From an uncultured Opitutales bacterium (GTDB lineage Bacteria > Verrucomicrobiota > Verrucomicrobiia > Opitutales > Intestinicryptomonadaceae): a stretch of 44,022 nt of DNA. Position numbers and translations under genes: made by a program. The stretch covers positions 1 to 44,022 of the forward strand of contig URGP01000021.1 in NCBI GenBank assembly GCA_900547395.1, given 5' to 3'. Shown here piece by piece: positions 9,033 to 21,722 of the stretch. The notes beneath the pieces are model-generated. The model did not search any database and was not told the origin of the DNA. It saw only the letters and a program-made list of their open reading frames with translations. The first letter of the stretch is position 1; each line of letters starts with the position of its first letter.

Positions 9033-9629
9033 TTATGAGCGCGGCTTGGCTTCTATAACCTTGTCAACAATGCCGTAATTCAGGGCGTCCGTAGCCGACA
9101 TAAAGAAATCGCGGTCGGAGTCTTTTTCGATTTGTTCGACAGACTTGCCGGTGTTGCGCGCAAGAATTTCATTCAAGGTTTTGCGCCAGCGCAGAATTTC
9201 ATTTGCCGCAATCGTGATGTCGGAAGTCTGACCTCCCGCACCGCCCCTCGGCTGATGAATCATTACGCGCGAATTAGGCAGAGCATACCTCTTGCCCTTC
9301 GCCCCCGCCGAAAGCAAAACCGTCGCCATACTCGCCGCTTGACCTACGCAGTAAGTTACGACATCGCACTGCAAGAAGTTCATCGTGTCGTAAATTGCCA
9401 TTCCCGCAGTGATGGAACCGCCGGGGCTGTTGATGTAAAGATGGACGTCTTTTTTTGAGTCCTCCATTTGCAAGAACAGCATCTGCGCCACAACCGCATT
9501 GGCGACATAGTCGTCAATGGGAGTGCCGATGAATATAATTCTATCCTTCAACAGGCGCGAATAAATATCCCAAGTGCGCTCGGTTCTGCCGTCGCGCTCG
9601 AAAACGTATGGTATGTTATAATAACTCAT
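9033..9629 (-). CDS. clpP: ATP-dependent Clp protease proteolytic subunit ClpP
   Basis: ClpP forms the double-heptamer serine protease chamber. In this 198-residue protein the catalytic triad is visible as Ser100 (GQAASMA), His125 ([10 protein letters not shown]) and Asp174 (SDRDFFMSA), each three residues beyond the usual mature numbering. The glycine-rich strand ([17 protein letters not shown]) and oxyanion region are intact. The gene lies between tig and clpX in the order seen in many bacteria, 44 bases after tig and two bases before clpX. Confidence 0.98.
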   Translation of the reverse strand: MSYYNIPYVFERDGRTERTWDIYSRLLKDRIIFIGTPIDDYVANAVVAQMLFLQMEDSKKDVHLYINSPGGSITAGMAIYDTMNFLQCDVVTYCVGQAASMATVLLSAGAKGKRYALPNSRVMIHQPRGGAGGQTSDITIAANEILRWRKTLNEILARNTGKSVEQIEKDSDRDFFMSATDALNYGIVDKVIEAKPRS

Positions 9630-9673
9630 GTCTTTTGAGATTTTCTATTCGGCAAAAAATCGCTTTTGAAAAG

Positions 9674-10993
9674 CTATTTCTTTTCAACGATTTTAACTTC
9701 CGCTTTTTCAGCTATGAAATTGATTGCCTTCTGCAAGAGAGCGTCGGAGCGCATTCTGTTTATGCGCGCCTGATCCTTTTTGAGCTGCTTTATAAGCTCT
9801 TCGGGACGCGTACGGGTGCGCACGGATTCCTGCCAGAGCATGCGCTGCATGTCTTCGTTATCAACCTTCAAGCTGTTTGCAACCGCAACCCTGTTTAAGA
9901 AAATGCGCATTTTGGCGCGGGGTTCCGCTTCTTTTGTGGCGTTTTCAAAAAGGCTTTCCTTGTTCTTTTCCAAGTCTTCCTTCGTCGCGCCGGAGGACAT
10001 GAAGTGCATCATCATTTCCTGCAAAACCGACTGGCGTTCTTCTTCAAGAGCCGATTCGGGGAGCGGGAAATCGATACCTTCCATGAGCTTGTCAACCGCG
10101 TACTGGCGTTTTAAAACTTCGTTGTGCTGGGTCTTTTCAGCAGTGATGTCCTTTGCAAGGCGCGCGCGGAAATCAGCTTCCGTCTTGTCGCCCATATCCT
10201 TCAAAAACGCTTCGTCAACTTCTGGAAGCTTCTTTTCGCGGATTTCGTTAAGTTCGAGTTCGTAAACCGCAGTTTTGCCCGCCAAAGCGGCTTCCGGGAA
10301 GTCCGCCGCGAAAATTTCTTCGACATTCTTCTTTTCGCCGACTTTCATTCCGACAACGCCTTCGATTATGGAGCGAACGCCGGGAACGTCGGTATTGCCC
10401 GCTTCTTCCCAAGTGCCCTTTTGCTTTCCGTACATGGCGGGCTTTTCAACAAGCTCGTCAATGCTTTTGCCGTCGATTTTTCCTTCGTAGGAAACTTGCA
10501 CGAAATCGCCCTTTTGAGCCGCGCGGTCTTCGATTTTGTTATACTGAGCGCGCTGATTGCGATAGAAATCAACCGTCTTTTGGATTTCGTCTTCGGTGGC
10601 TTCAACAGGTGAAAGTTCGACTTCGGTCTTGTAGTCTTCGGGAAGCTTTACTTCCGGATAGATGTCGGCAGTGAAAGTCAACGCCGCGCCTTCCGAAGAT
10701 TCGATGTCGTTGTTTTGCAAATCGACAACAGCGAACAAGTCAAATTCTTTAATGCCGTTCAACGCTTCCACAGCCTTGTTTGTTACAACGCGTTCGAGCT
10801 GCGCCTTAATGTCGCCGGAAAAACGCTTTAAAACCATGTCTTTTGGAGCCTTGCCCGCCCTAAAACCGGGGATTTTAGCACATTGAACAAATTCCGCAAC
10901 CACGCCTTCTTTTTCTTTTGCAACTTCCGACGAGTCAAAAGAAACCACAATTTTACGCCTTGTATCGTTAATTTTTTCGATATTTGTTTTCAT
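9674..10993 (-). CDS. tig: Trigger factor, ribosome-associated chaperone
   Basis: Trigger factor binds the ribosome exit tunnel and shields nascent chains. The 439-residue protein has the N-terminal ribosome-binding domain with the signature loop PGFRAGKAPKDMV at about residues 38-50, a central FKBP-type prolyl isomerase domain starting near residue 160 (KGDFVQVSYEGKIDG), and a long helical C-terminal chaperone domain. Length is typical. It heads the tig-clpP-clpX operon and has a good promoter 36-63 bases upstream of the start codon. Confidence 0.97.
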   Translation of the reverse strand: MKTNIEKINDTRRKIVVSFDSSEVAKEKEGVVAEFVQCAKIPGFRAGKAPKDMVLKRFSGDIKAQLERVVTNKAVEALNGIKEFDLFAVVDLQNNDIESSEGAALTFTADIYPEVKLPEDYKTEVELSPVEATEDEIQKTVDFYRNQRAQYNKIEDRAAQKGDFVQVSYEGKIDGKSIDELVEKPAMYGKQKGTWEEAGNTDVPGVRSIIEGVVGMKVGEKKNVEEIFAADFPEAALAGKTAVYELELNEIREKKLPEVDEAFLKDMGDKTEADFRARLAKDITAEKTQHNEVLKRQYAVDKLMEGIDFPLPESALEEERQSVLQEMMMHFMSSGATKEDLEKNKESLFENATKEAEPRAKMRIFLNRVAVANSLKVDNEDMQRMLWQESVRTRTRPEELIKQLKKDQARINRMRSDALLQKAINFIAEKAEVKIVEKK

Positions 10994-11028
10994 AATAAAA
11001 GTTCTCTACTGTAATAAATAAGAGGGAA

Positions 11029-11056
11029 ATGTTAGGGCTATTGGGTATGTTGTCAA
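11029..11056 (-). promoter_or_regulatory. Sigma-70-like promoter of the tig-clpP-clpX operon
   Basis: A consensus -35 TTGACA (11056-11051), 16 bp spacer and -10 TAACAT (11034-11029) lie upstream of tig. No sigma-32-like box was seen. Confidence 0.6.
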
Positions 11057-11118
11057 CTTTTAAAGAAAGCAAAAGACACACAAAAGAAAAGAAATTTAAA
11101 AAAAATATTTAAAAAGCC

Positions 11119-11147
11119 TTGACATATCTCCGAAAAAATAATCTTAT
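11119..11147 (+). promoter_or_regulatory. Promoter of tRNA-Leu
   Basis: TTGACA at 11119-11124 is followed after 17 bases by TCTTAT (11142-11147), which ends 16 bases before the tRNA. The -35 block (CCTTGACAT in an A-rich context) is shared with the tRNA-Gln promoter. Confidence 0.55.
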
Positions 11148-11163
11148 TTGTACTTTAAATTTT

Positions 11164-11247
11164 GCCTGGATGGCGGAATTGGCAGACGCAACGGACTCAA
11201 AATCCGTCGAGTTTTGGCTCATGTGGGTTCGACCCCCACTCCAGGTA
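11164..11247 (+). tRNA. tRNA-Leu (anticodon CAA)
   Basis: The cloverleaf has acceptor GCCTGGA paired with TCCAGGT (first pair G-U), an anticodon stem ACGGA/TCCGT around the loop CTCAAAA giving anticodon CAA, a long class II variable arm and the T-arm GTGGG-TTCGACC-CCCAC. The discriminator is A and no CCA is encoded, unlike the tRNA-Gln in this window. Confidence 0.95.
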
Positions 11248-11300
11248 TTAAAAACGGAACAGAAATACAAATTTTTCAAATTTTAAATTATACCGTTAAC

Positions 11301-11325
11301 GCATCCGTAATAGGATGCTTTTTTT
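11301..11325 (+). terminator. Rho-independent terminator after tRNA-Leu
   Basis: The stem GCATCC/GGATGC with a six-base loop is followed by seven T, 53 bases past the tRNA. Confidence 0.8.
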
Positions 11326-11642
11326 ATTTCTTCACCCTCCATCTTGGTTTTCATGTAAACTTGCGGGCGTCAAGCCGCCGATGCCTTGTAAAATGAAAGA
11401 ACATCGCGCGTTTATTTCCGTTTTTAATTCGTATCGAAGCAAATCACCTATCAACTAATCCTATTTTGCTTCCAAAAGCTTTCATCGCAGTGTCAGAGAA
11501 AAAATGGTGTTTTTATAGAGAAACGTAAAGCTGCCTATCTTGTGTGCATTCGCAGGAGATTTTTTTGCGAATTTTGAAAATTTTTAAAACTTCAAGAATG
11601 CGACAGCGACAACTTCATCTAGCTTTGTATGATTTGACAATT
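11326..11642. other. Gene-less stretch between two plus-strand terminators
   Basis: No convincing coding frame is present; the longest forward ATG frame noticed is about 21 codons (from 11393). Short hairpins occur, such as GGCG-TCAAGC-CGCC near 11367-11380 and TTCGCA/TGCGAA near 11549-11575. The stretch ends in a strong plus-strand terminator, so something may be transcribed from it. Confidence 0.4.
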
Positions 11643-11685
11643 AACGACTTAGGAAAATTTCTAAGTCGTTTTTGTGTTTTTTCGC
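11643..11685 (+). terminator. Strong plus-strand terminator with no gene upstream
   Basis: A perfect ten-base stem AACGACTTAG/CTAAGTCGTT with an eight-base loop is followed by TTTTGTGTTTTTT on the plus strand only. The minus strand has no T-run, so it does not serve the esterase gene. Confidence 0.75.
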
Positions 11686-11747
11686 TAAAAATTTAAATTT
11701 CATAAGTTGTTGATAATTGCCCATATTTCCCGGCTTTTTACAAAAAA

Positions 11748-12683
11748 TCACTGCCTGTCTTTATCTATGAAATTTCGGTAGGCAAGCCATTTTATGAGCA
11801 TATCGGTCCAGCCGTCGATTGGTATTCCGCGCATGTTTATGACGCTGAATGCGTGCCCGCCCTTTGAGAAGAAATGAACATCGAGAGGAACTTTCTTTTC
11901 GTAAAGCTGCATGAGATAAGAGAGCGAACTTGCCATCGGGACGCGGTCGTCCTGCGCGTGCACCACAAATGACGGCGGAGTGTCTTCGCGGACAATCATT
12001 TCATCCGAGGGATTGTAAGTAGAGCCCTTGTTCAAAAGATGCGGATAAATAAGGCATGCGATGTCGGGGCGTGCGAACTGGCTGTCGATTTTATCAATCG
12101 GCTCGTACAATTTTTTGTCGAAATTGCAAGACATCCACGCCGTCAAATTTCCGCCTGCGGAAAAGCCTATCATGCCCACCCTTTTCGGGTCTATCCCGAA
12201 TTTCTTCGCGTTGTGGCGGATATATTTGATTGCCCTTTGGGCGTCCATGTTTATCGGGTCGCGCTCGTTCATTTTGTATGGGACGCGGTACTTCAAAACA
12301 AATGCCTTTATGCCGAGGCTGTTAAAAAATCTGGCAACTCTCAAGCCCTCGTTTGAATACTGCAAGCTAAGATAAGCTCCTCCGGGGCAAACCAGCATTG
12401 CGGGAGCGTTTTTCGCGCCCTCGACATCGTAAAACTGGATTTGCGGCTTTGAGACGTTTTCGATGACAAAGCCCTTGCGTTGGTTATTTTTGGCAAATTC
12501 GCCCTTCATTACTTCCGCACCCTTCGCGCTTACCTTGCCGGGCATTTTGCCTGATTTCCAAATGTCGATGAAAGGCGCGGTGTCAAAATCGGACAAATCC
12601 GCGCGGTTTTCAATTTCCTTGTTTATGTTTGCGAAAGAGCAAAGTCCGCAAAAAAACAAAAGCAAAAAACATATTCTTTTCAT
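11748..12683 (-). CDS. Secreted alpha/beta-hydrolase, acyl/acetylxylan esterase-like
   Basis: The 311-residue protein begins with a signal peptide (MKRICFLLLFFCGLCSFA). It has the oxyanion-hole region VCPGGAY (98-104), nucleophile elbow GFSAGG with Ser175, an acid at Asp245/246 (HAQDDRVP) and His277 (GGHAFS), a complete hydrolase triad. This set-up is typical of the BD-FAE/acetyl-xylan esterase-like hydrolases that remove acetyl or feruloyl groups from plant polysaccharides; the exact substrate is inferred. The ATG at 12683 was chosen because the signal peptide starts there; an upstream extension of 41 residues has no export signal. It lies downstream of the PFOR gene on the same strand but behind that gene's terminator. 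Confidence 0.85.
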   Translation of the reverse strand: MKRICFLLLFFCGLCSFANINKEIENRADLSDFDTAPFIDIWKSGKMPGKVSAKGAEVMKGEFAKNNQRKGFVIENVSKPQIQFYDVEGAKNAPAMLVCPGGAYLSLQYSNEGLRVARFFNSLGIKAFVLKYRVPYKMNERDPINMDAQRAIKYIRHNAKKFGIDPKRVGMIGFSAGGNLTAWMSCNFDKKLYEPIDKIDSQFARPDIACLIYPHLLNKGSTYNPSDEMIVREDTPPSFVVHAQDDRVPMASSLSYLMQLYEKKVPLDVHFFSKGGHAFSVINMRGIPIDGWTDMLIKWLAYRNFIDKDRQ

Positions 12684-12765
12684 TATTCGATTAAAAAATT
12701 TCGCAAAAAATCTTGCAATATCAAAATGGCGACAAAGCGTTTTTGCAGAAATCAAGACAAAAACA

Positions 12766-12788
12766 CCCGCAAGTTTTATGCTTGCGGG
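12766..12788 (-). terminator. Rho-independent terminator of the PFOR gene
   Basis: The eight-base stem CCCGCAAG/CTTGCGGG with a seven-base loop is followed on the minus strand by TGTTTTTG. It lies 26 bases past the PFOR stop. Confidence 0.85.
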
Positions 12789-12814
12789 CGTTTGCAAAAC
12801 ATTCAACGGAATGC

Positions 12815-16348
<3,534 letters not shown>

Positions 16349-16382
16349 ATGTTTTTTATATTTGATTAGTATTTGAAATATT

Positions 16383-16445
16383 CCCTCCCAAAGAGGGTAA
16401 AAACGCGAATAAAATCGCATTGCCGTTTCGAGAAAAAACAATGCG
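16383..16445 (-). promoter_or_regulatory. Hairpin-rich leader region of the PFOR gene
   Basis: Two hairpins precede the gene: CGCATTG/CAATGCG (16416-16422 with 16439-16445) and CCCTC/GAGGG (16383-16387 with 16393-16397). The GGGAGGG of the second could hide a ribosome site, though it is about 35 bases from the start. No known riboswitch class was recognised. Confidence 0.3.
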
Positions 16446-16573
16446 ACATTATTCTATGATGCCATTAAAGCTACGCCTCATAAAAAATCTCGTCAACCAA
16501 AAAATCAACAAATGAGCTTCATAAAAGACGCAAAAAATCGGAACAAATACGCCCGTTTCAAAAAGCAAAAAAA

Positions 16574-16600
16574 GCGGAAGCTTCAAAAAGAAACTTCCGC
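16574..16600 (-). terminator. Rho-independent terminator of the 567-aa PEP-CTERM gene
   Basis: The stem GCGGAAG/CTTCCGC closes a 13-base loop and is followed by seven T on the minus strand, 32 bases past the stop. Confidence 0.8.
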
Positions 16601-16632
16601 AAAAAAATCAACTTTTAGCAAAAACCTTGAAT

Positions 16633-18336
16633 TTACTTTCCGCCGTTTTTTCTTCCGCGGAAAAACGCAAGGGCAAATGCCAAAATTCCGAAAGCCGCCG
16701 CACAAGCCGAAGGCTCGGGAACGTAAGTCAAAGTCAAAATAAAGTTTTCGCCGTCGTGGGAAAGATTGTCGTAGCCGAAATTCTGCCACGAGTCCAAATT
16801 TTCGTTGTGAGAAATGAGAAAGAGCGATTCTTTTATTTCGTCGCTCAAATCCAAGAAATCGACTTCAACGTCGTTAAAAAGCAAAGTTTGAACCGACATC
16901 AGAATAAATGCAACTTCCTGCCCTTCCGTGTAATTGTCATTCGCCTTCAATTTAGAGCCGTCAATAACAAACGGAGAAGAAGTATCCGTATCCGACTTTA
17001 CGACGTTCAAAACGGGAGAGCGGAACATAGCAATTGAATTTTCCTCCGCATAGCCTGCATTGTCGGAATCAAGCACAAACTTAATCTGCCCCGATTCGTA
17101 AAGGTTGACGGTGTTCTGGTTGTTCCTAAATTGTGCGCCCGTATGGATTTCAATAAGCGCGGAGTTTGTCGTATTTCCGTTTACGCCGATTTTGCAAAAA
17201 TAGTTGGCGTCGTTTACAAGGCTTACTTGAAACAGCGTGCCTTGGTCTTTCACAACCAATGACGAACTTGCGTTATTGCCGCCCTGCGACATATAAAATG
17301 CCCTTATCCTGACTTCGGAGCCGTTTGCAATATTTGCAGCAGCCTTTGCACCCGATGCTGTCGCCATATTGATATCTCCCGAATATGACGTTCCGCCCGT
17401 CGCGCCGCCGATTTTTCCGTTATCCATAATCAAGTTTGCAACCGAATCGCCCCTGTCGCCCATGGTGAAATTGCCGCCCATGTAAACCGCGCCGCCCGAA
17501 AGGATTTCGAGATTTCCGATGCCGTGCCTTCCTATGTTAAACTGGATGTTTTTTGTGCCGCTTTGCTGTTGCAAAACACCGCCGTTTTGGACTCTGACCG
17601 TTGCAACGCAGTCCGCCGGTCCCGTATCGCCTACAAAGAAATGCAAATCGCCTGAGGTCTTATTTGAAAGAAAAGTTCCACCATCTATATTTAACAGCGC
17701 ATTTGAAGTAATCCCTTTTCCCAAATAAATAGTTCCGTTAGAAACCGTCATGTCTCCATACACATTCAATTCGGCGTTGGAATTGCTGCCGGAGGCAAGA
17801 TAGAGGTTAGATATGTTGTCAATCGAAAGCTTGCCGCCGCTATTTACATTAACCACGGCATTTGAATTTGCCCCTTGCCCGATGGTAAAATCGCCCGCGT
17901 AGGCAGTTTGAAATTCGCCCGAAATATCTATCTGCCCCGTTGAATTCGCTTGGCGGGCAACCTGTATGAAAGTGTTTGAAGTAGCAGTGTTTTCGCCGTT
18001 AAAAACAACTTTTGCGCCGCTTTCCACCTTCAAAAGCCCCTTCGTGTCCGCTTCGGTCGCGTTGCCTACCAAAAGGCTGCCGACAGTGAGAGTCCCGGCA
18101 GTCTGCGTCCAAGAGGCACCGCCCTGCGGATATGAAATTTCGAGTTCACCCAAAGACATGTCGGCATTGTTTTCAACTTCTATGCCGTATCTAAGCTGAA
18201 TGTTGTCGGCAGAAGACGGAGTATTTTCACCCAATATGTCGGCAAGAGTTTGAGAGGCGTTGTCGTTATAATAAGTCGCGCCAAAAAGCGACGCGGCGGC
18301 GGCACAAACGATTGAGGAAAGTATTATAGTTTTCAT
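16633..18336 (-). CDS. PEP-CTERM sorted, secreted beta-helix-like protein (567 aa)
   Basis: The signal peptide (MKTIILSSIVCAAAASLFGA) is followed by a passenger of beta-helix-type repeats rich in NGG, SGG and DNGKIGG turns. The tail is PEPSACAAAFGI, a hydrophobic helix and FRGRKNGGK. The second half is clearly homologous to that of the 5500-7587 protein: both have a KIGGATG/KIANSAG strand followed by SYSGDI/YSSDIK, then RAFYMSQGG/RSFQMAQGG, EIHTGAQF, KFVLDS/TFVLDS and SPFVIDG/NPFVIDG. So these are distant paralogues sharing passenger and sorting tail. Role is unknown; a structural surface protein is inferred. The ATG follows a strong promoter by only six bases. Confidence 0.85.
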   Translation of the reverse strand: MKTIILSSIVCAAAASLFGATYYNDNASQTLADILGENTPSSADNIQLRYGIEVENNADMSLGELEISYPQGGASWTQTAGTLTVGSLLVGNATEADTKGLLKVESGAKVVFNGENTATSNTFIQVARQANSTGQIDISGEFQTAYAGDFTIGQGANSNAVVNVNSGGKLSIDNISNLYLASGSNSNAELNVYGDMTVSNGTIYLGKGITSNALLNIDGGTFLSNKTSGDLHFFVGDTGPADCVATVRVQNGGVLQQQSGTKNIQFNIGRHGIGNLEILSGGAVYMGGNFTMGDRGDSVANLIMDNGKIGGATGGTSYSGDINMATASGAKAAANIANGSEVRIRAFYMSQGGNNASSSLVVKDQGTLFQVSLVNDANYFCKIGVNGNTTNSALIEIHTGAQFRNNQNTVNLYESGQIKFVLDSDNAGYAEENSIAMFRSPVLNVVKSDTDTSSPFVIDGSKLKANDNYTEGQEVAFILMSVQTLLFNDVEVDFLDLSDEIKESLFLISHNENLDSWQNFGYDNLSHDGENFILTLTYVPEPSACAAAFGILAFALAFFRGRKNGGK

Positions 18337-18342
18337 AAGCCA

Positions 18343-18372
18343 AATATAAAAAACGAAATTTTACATTGTCAA
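18343..18372 (-). promoter_or_regulatory. Strong promoter of the 567-aa PEP-CTERM gene, possibly leaderless
   Basis: Consensus -35 TTGACA (18372-18367), 18 bp spacer and -10 TATATT (18348-18343) lie six bases from the ATG at 18336. Transcription would start at or next to the initiation codon. Confidence 0.6.
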
Positions 18373-18457
18373 GTTCTTTAACATAAAGATTGGCGGCATT
18401 TTGAAAAAATACTATTGAAAAACAGCGGTTTTAATTGCATTTTATCTCTATAAGAAA

Positions 18458-19492
18458 ATGGAAAATCAATCTTTGCAAAAAAAAGTCGTTTTAACTTGCG
18501 CCCAACCGACGGGCAAACTGCACTTGGGCAACTACATAGGCGCGGTTCGCCAATGGGTTAAAATGCAGGAAGATTACGAATGCTATTTCGGCATAGTCGA
18601 TATGCACGCAATCACAATGCCATATGTTCCCGCGGAACTTCGCAAAAATACATATATGTGCGCGGCGCAGTATTTGGCATGCGGGCTTGATCCCGACAAG
18701 TGCAGCATGTTCATTCAAAGCAACGTGCGCGGACATGCGGAACTCACCTGGATATTGGCATGCCTTTGCCCCATCGGTCAGCTCGAAAGAATGACGCAGT
18801 TTAAAGACAAGGCGCGAAAGCTATCCGAGGGCGCAGGCGGAGTTTCGATAGGTTCTGGGCTTCTGTTCTATCCCGTTTTGATGGCGGCAGACATATTGAT
18901 ATACAACGCCGACTTGGTTCCCGTAGGCGAAGACCAAAAACAGCACATGGAACTTGCAAGAGACTTGGCGCAAAAGTTCAACAACACATATTCGCCGACA
19001 TTCAACCTGCCCGAAGCCTACATACCCAAAACGGGCGCAAGAATAATGTCTCTTCAAAATCCCGACGCAAAGATGTCGAAATCCGACAAAAACGCGCTCG
19101 GCTCCCTCTATATGATAGATACTCCCGATGTGCTGCGCAAAAAAATCATGAGCGCGGTGACAGACAGCGGAAGCGAAGTAAAATTCGCCGAAGAAAAGAG
19201 CGGCATATCCAATTTAATCAGCATAATGAGTTCCGTCACCGACAAGTCTGTCTCCGACATTGAAAGCGAATTTGCAGGCAAACAGTACGGCGCATTCAAA
19301 AAAGCGGTGGCAGATGCAGTCATCGCCAAGTTCGACCCGATACGCATTAAGTACGAAGAGCTTATGAACGATAAGGCATATTTGGAAAGTGTGCTAAAAC
19401 GCGGAGCCGCCGCCGCCCAGCGCAGAGCCGACAAAATGATGTCGAAAGTATATCGCAAGGCGGGCTACGTTGACGCAATTTCATCAAAGTAA
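18458..19492 (+). CDS. trpS: Tryptophan--tRNA ligase
   Basis: This class I aminoacyl-tRNA synthetase charges tRNA-Trp. The 344-residue protein has the HIGH-type motif in QPTGKLHLGNY (residues 17-26), the Trp-pocket region (DMHAITMPYVP, later LMAADILIYNADLVPVGEDQ), and KMSKS at 205-209. Length is normal for bacterial TrpRS. The ATG at 18458 follows a TATAAG box by three bases, so the leader would be very short if that box is used. The following membrane protein gene begins 16 bases after the stop. Confidence 0.97.
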   Translation: MENQSLQKKVVLTCAQPTGKLHLGNYIGAVRQWVKMQEDYECYFGIVDMHAITMPYVPAELRKNTYMCAAQYLACGLDPDKCSMFIQSNVRGHAELTWILACLCPIGQLERMTQFKDKARKLSEGAGGVSIGSGLLFYPVLMAADILIYNADLVPVGEDQKQHMELARDLAQKFNNTYSPTFNLPEAYIPKTGARIMSLQNPDAKMSKSDKNALGSLYMIDTPDVLRKKIMSAVTDSGSEVKFAEEKSGISNLISIMSSVTDKSVSDIESEFAGKQYGAFKKAVADAVIAKFDPIRIKYEELMNDKAYLESVLKRGAAAAQRRADKMMSKVYRKAGYVDAISSK

Positions 19493-19508
19493 AAAAGGAA
19501 ACACCACC

Positions 19509-20951
19509 ATGCAAAAGAAATTTTCGATGTTCCCCATTTTCGCGGCAGACGCTCTAATGTTTCTGGCGGTTTTTTTAATCGCCTTGCCCAACATATTCTT
19601 GAAAGAGCCTCTCGAAGCGGGACAGACTTTTGCATTGGCGGCGGTCGTCTTAATCGCGATGTTCATGGTTTTGGTTCCCATCGTTTTAAGCGCGCGCAAA
19701 AGAAATTCCGAAGACGTGGATTTAAAATCCGCAAAGGAAATTCGGCAAATATTCGCTGATTTGCGCACTCTGCGCGACGCACTGATGGAGCAGATTAAAA
19801 AAATCGACATCGCGGGAGAGGAAATAGAAAGGCTCGACGCCCTGTCGAAATCTCTCGAAGCGGAACTTGCCGAATTAAAAGAAAGCGGCGAGTTGAAATT
19901 CGAGGAAGAGTTGAAAAGCTTAAACTTGTCAATATCCGCGCTCAAAAGCGATTTTGCAAATATTGCGCAAAAATCAAATTGTTCGGAAGAAATCGAACTT
20001 TTAAGAGGTAAAATCGAAACGCTGTCGGAAAAATCGGAAGGCAAATTTCAGATTCTGGACGACATTTGCGAACAACTCCAAAACATAGCGGACAGTTTCG
20101 CGGAAGAAACAAAAGAGCTTGAAGAAACAAGCGAAGAAAGTTCTTCTGAAGGAAATCAAGAAAAAACAGAAGAAGTAGAGCAACCGGAAGAGCCAAACAA
20201 AGAAACGGCGGAAGAAGAACAAGAATTGCAAGTTGCCGATGAAAAATCAGGCAGTTTTGACGACGAAGACTTCGGCAAAGACGATAATCTCGAAGAAGAA
20301 ATGGAAGACCCCGAAGACGAAGAGCCGATTTCAGAAGACTATGAAACTCCGAAAAGCGAGGCGAAAGGCAACCCCAAATGGGCGGGAATGCTCGACAAGG
20401 CTTTCCAAAACTCGCAGTCATTTTCAACGCGCGAAACAGTATCGCGCTTCATAGAAAAAAACAGGCAGGGCGACGCCCCCGAAGAGTCAAACGGCGTTGA
20501 AGTTCCGCTTGAAAAGCAGAATGCTTCCGACACCGCCTCTTCTATCTCAATGGAAGACCTGGAAAAGACTGAAACTTATAGTGAAATAAGCGAAGGCGTA
20601 AGCAAATACGAAGAAAAAATCGCCCGCGAAGACACGCTTTTCCCCGAAGAAGAACTCCCGCAAGCGCATAAGCCGCGGCAAATCAAAAGCGGAGACACAG
20701 CGGTGGTTGTAAACGCCTTTTTGGGCATTGGCAACACCCCATGCATTCGCGGAAACGGCGCGGGTCTAAGCCAAGAAAAAGGAACTGCGATGGACTTGCT
20801 TGAAATAGGCAAATATCAATGGAAGTGCGAGGGCATCATCTCAGAACCCGTGAAAATTTCGATATGGCTAAACGATGAAATCCCGTCGAACCTCGGGGAG
20901 CTTACCCTGAACCCCAACGAAACTTTGGACATTGACCCGACTTTTGAATAA
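19509..20951 (+). CDS. Membrane-anchored coiled-coil acidic protein with a conserved C-terminal domain
   Basis: The 480-residue protein starts at the ATG at 19509, which has AAGGA eight bases upstream. Two membrane helices lie at about residues 9-28 and 37-58. They are followed by a long coiled coil with heptad leucines (about 70-195), a stretch of roughly 100 very acidic residues (EE/DD-rich), a low-complexity linker, and a folded C-terminal domain of about 85 residues ([20 protein letters not shown], then [36 protein letters not shown]). That domain has the strand pattern of a small beta-sandwich, recalling starch-binding-like or CBM48-like folds, and faces the cytoplasm if both helices are used. 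I do not recognise a named family. It sits between trpS and hisF, ending two bases before hisF. Confidence 0.8.
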   Translation: MQKKFSMFPIFAADALMFLAVFLIALPNIFLKEPLEAGQTFALAAVVLIAMFMVLVPIVLSARKRNSEDVDLKSAKEIRQIFADLRTLRDALMEQIKKIDIAGEEIERLDALSKSLEAELAELKESGELKFEEELKSLNLSISALKSDFANIAQKSNCSEEIELLRGKIETLSEKSEGKFQILDDICEQLQNIADSFAEETKELEETSEESSSEGNQEKTEEVEQPEEPNKETAEEEQELQVADEKSGSFDDEDFGKDDNLEEEMEDPEDEEPISEDYETPKSEAKGNPKWAGMLDKAFQNSQSFSTRETVSRFIEKNRQGDAPEESNGVEVPLEKQNASDTASSISMEDLEKTETYSEISEGVSKYEEKIAREDTLFPEEELPQAHKPRQIKSGDTAVVVNAFLGIGNTPCIRGNGAGLSQEKGTAMDLLEIGKYQWKCEGIISEPVKISIWLNDEIPSNLGELTLNPNETLDIDPTFE

Positions 20952-20953
20952 AA

Positions 20954-21718
20954 ATGTTAAGTGTTAGAATCATTCCGTGCCTCGACGTGCATGCAGGCAG
21001 AGTAGTAAAAGGCGTAAATTTCGTAAACTTGATTGACGCGGGGGATCCCGTGGAGCAGGCGAAAGCCTATGAAGCGCAAGGCGCGGACGAGCTTGTTTTT
21101 TTGGACATCACAGCCTCAAGCGACGGCAGAGCGATTATGAGGGACGTTGTGGAGCGAACCGCAAGTCAATGCTTTATGCCGCTCACCGTGGGCGGCGGAC
21201 TGCGCACAATAGAAGACATAAGGGCAATGCTAAATGCGGGCGCAGACAAAGTTTCGCTAAACACTTCCGCAATAACAAACCCCGATTTGATTTCGGAAGC
21301 TTCCGCAAAATTCGGCAACCAGTGCATTGTCGTGGCAATAGACGCCAAAAGGGAAGAAAACGGCAAATGGGGAGTTTACACGCACGGCGGACGCAACAAA
21401 ACAGGGCTTGACGCGGTAAAATGGGCGCGCGAAGTAGAAAGACGCGGAGCGGGTGAAATACTTTTGACTTCAATGGACGCCGACGGCACAAAAGACGGCT
21501 ACGACATAGAGCTTACCAGGGCGGTAAGCGAAGCGGTGCGCATTCCCGTCATTGCGTCAGGGGGCGCGGGCAAGCTTGAACATCTCGTTGACGCCGTAAA
21601 ATACGGTAAGGCGAGCGCGGTCTTGGCGGCTTCAATTTTCCACTTCGGCACATACTCGATAAACCAGGCAAAAGAAGCGATGCTCGCGGCGGGGCTTCCT
21701 GCAAGAATTGTAAAATAG
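20954..21718 (+). CDS. hisF: Imidazole glycerol phosphate synthase cyclase subunit HisF
   Basis: HisF, with the amidotransferase HisH, converts PRFAR and ammonia to imidazole glycerol phosphate and AICAR in histidine synthesis. The 254-residue (beta/alpha)8 barrel has the catalytic aspartates Asp11 (IIPCLDV) and Asp130 (VVAIDAKRE), the phosphate-binding VGGGLR at 79-84, and a second phosphate loop [11 protein letters not shown]. Start and length match the family. The ATG begins two bases after the previous stop, so it is probably co-translated with the coiled-coil gene. No other his gene is in the window. Confidence 0.97.
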   Translation: MLSVRIIPCLDVHAGRVVKGVNFVNLIDAGDPVEQAKAYEAQGADELVFLDITASSDGRAIMRDVVERTASQCFMPLTVGGGLRTIEDIRAMLNAGADKVSLNTSAITNPDLISEASAKFGNQCIVVAIDAKREENGKWGVYTHGGRNKTGLDAVKWAREVERRGAGEILLTSMDADGTKDGYDIELTRAVSEAVRIPVIASGGAGKLEHLVDAVKYGKASAVLAASIFHFGTYSINQAKEAMLAAGLPARIVK

Positions 21719-21722
21719 CCCC

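Noticed and set aside
11148..11396. An 82-codon forward frame over the tRNA-Leu
   Set aside because: It is a read-through of the tRNA and its terminator; it has no protein-like features after the tRNA.
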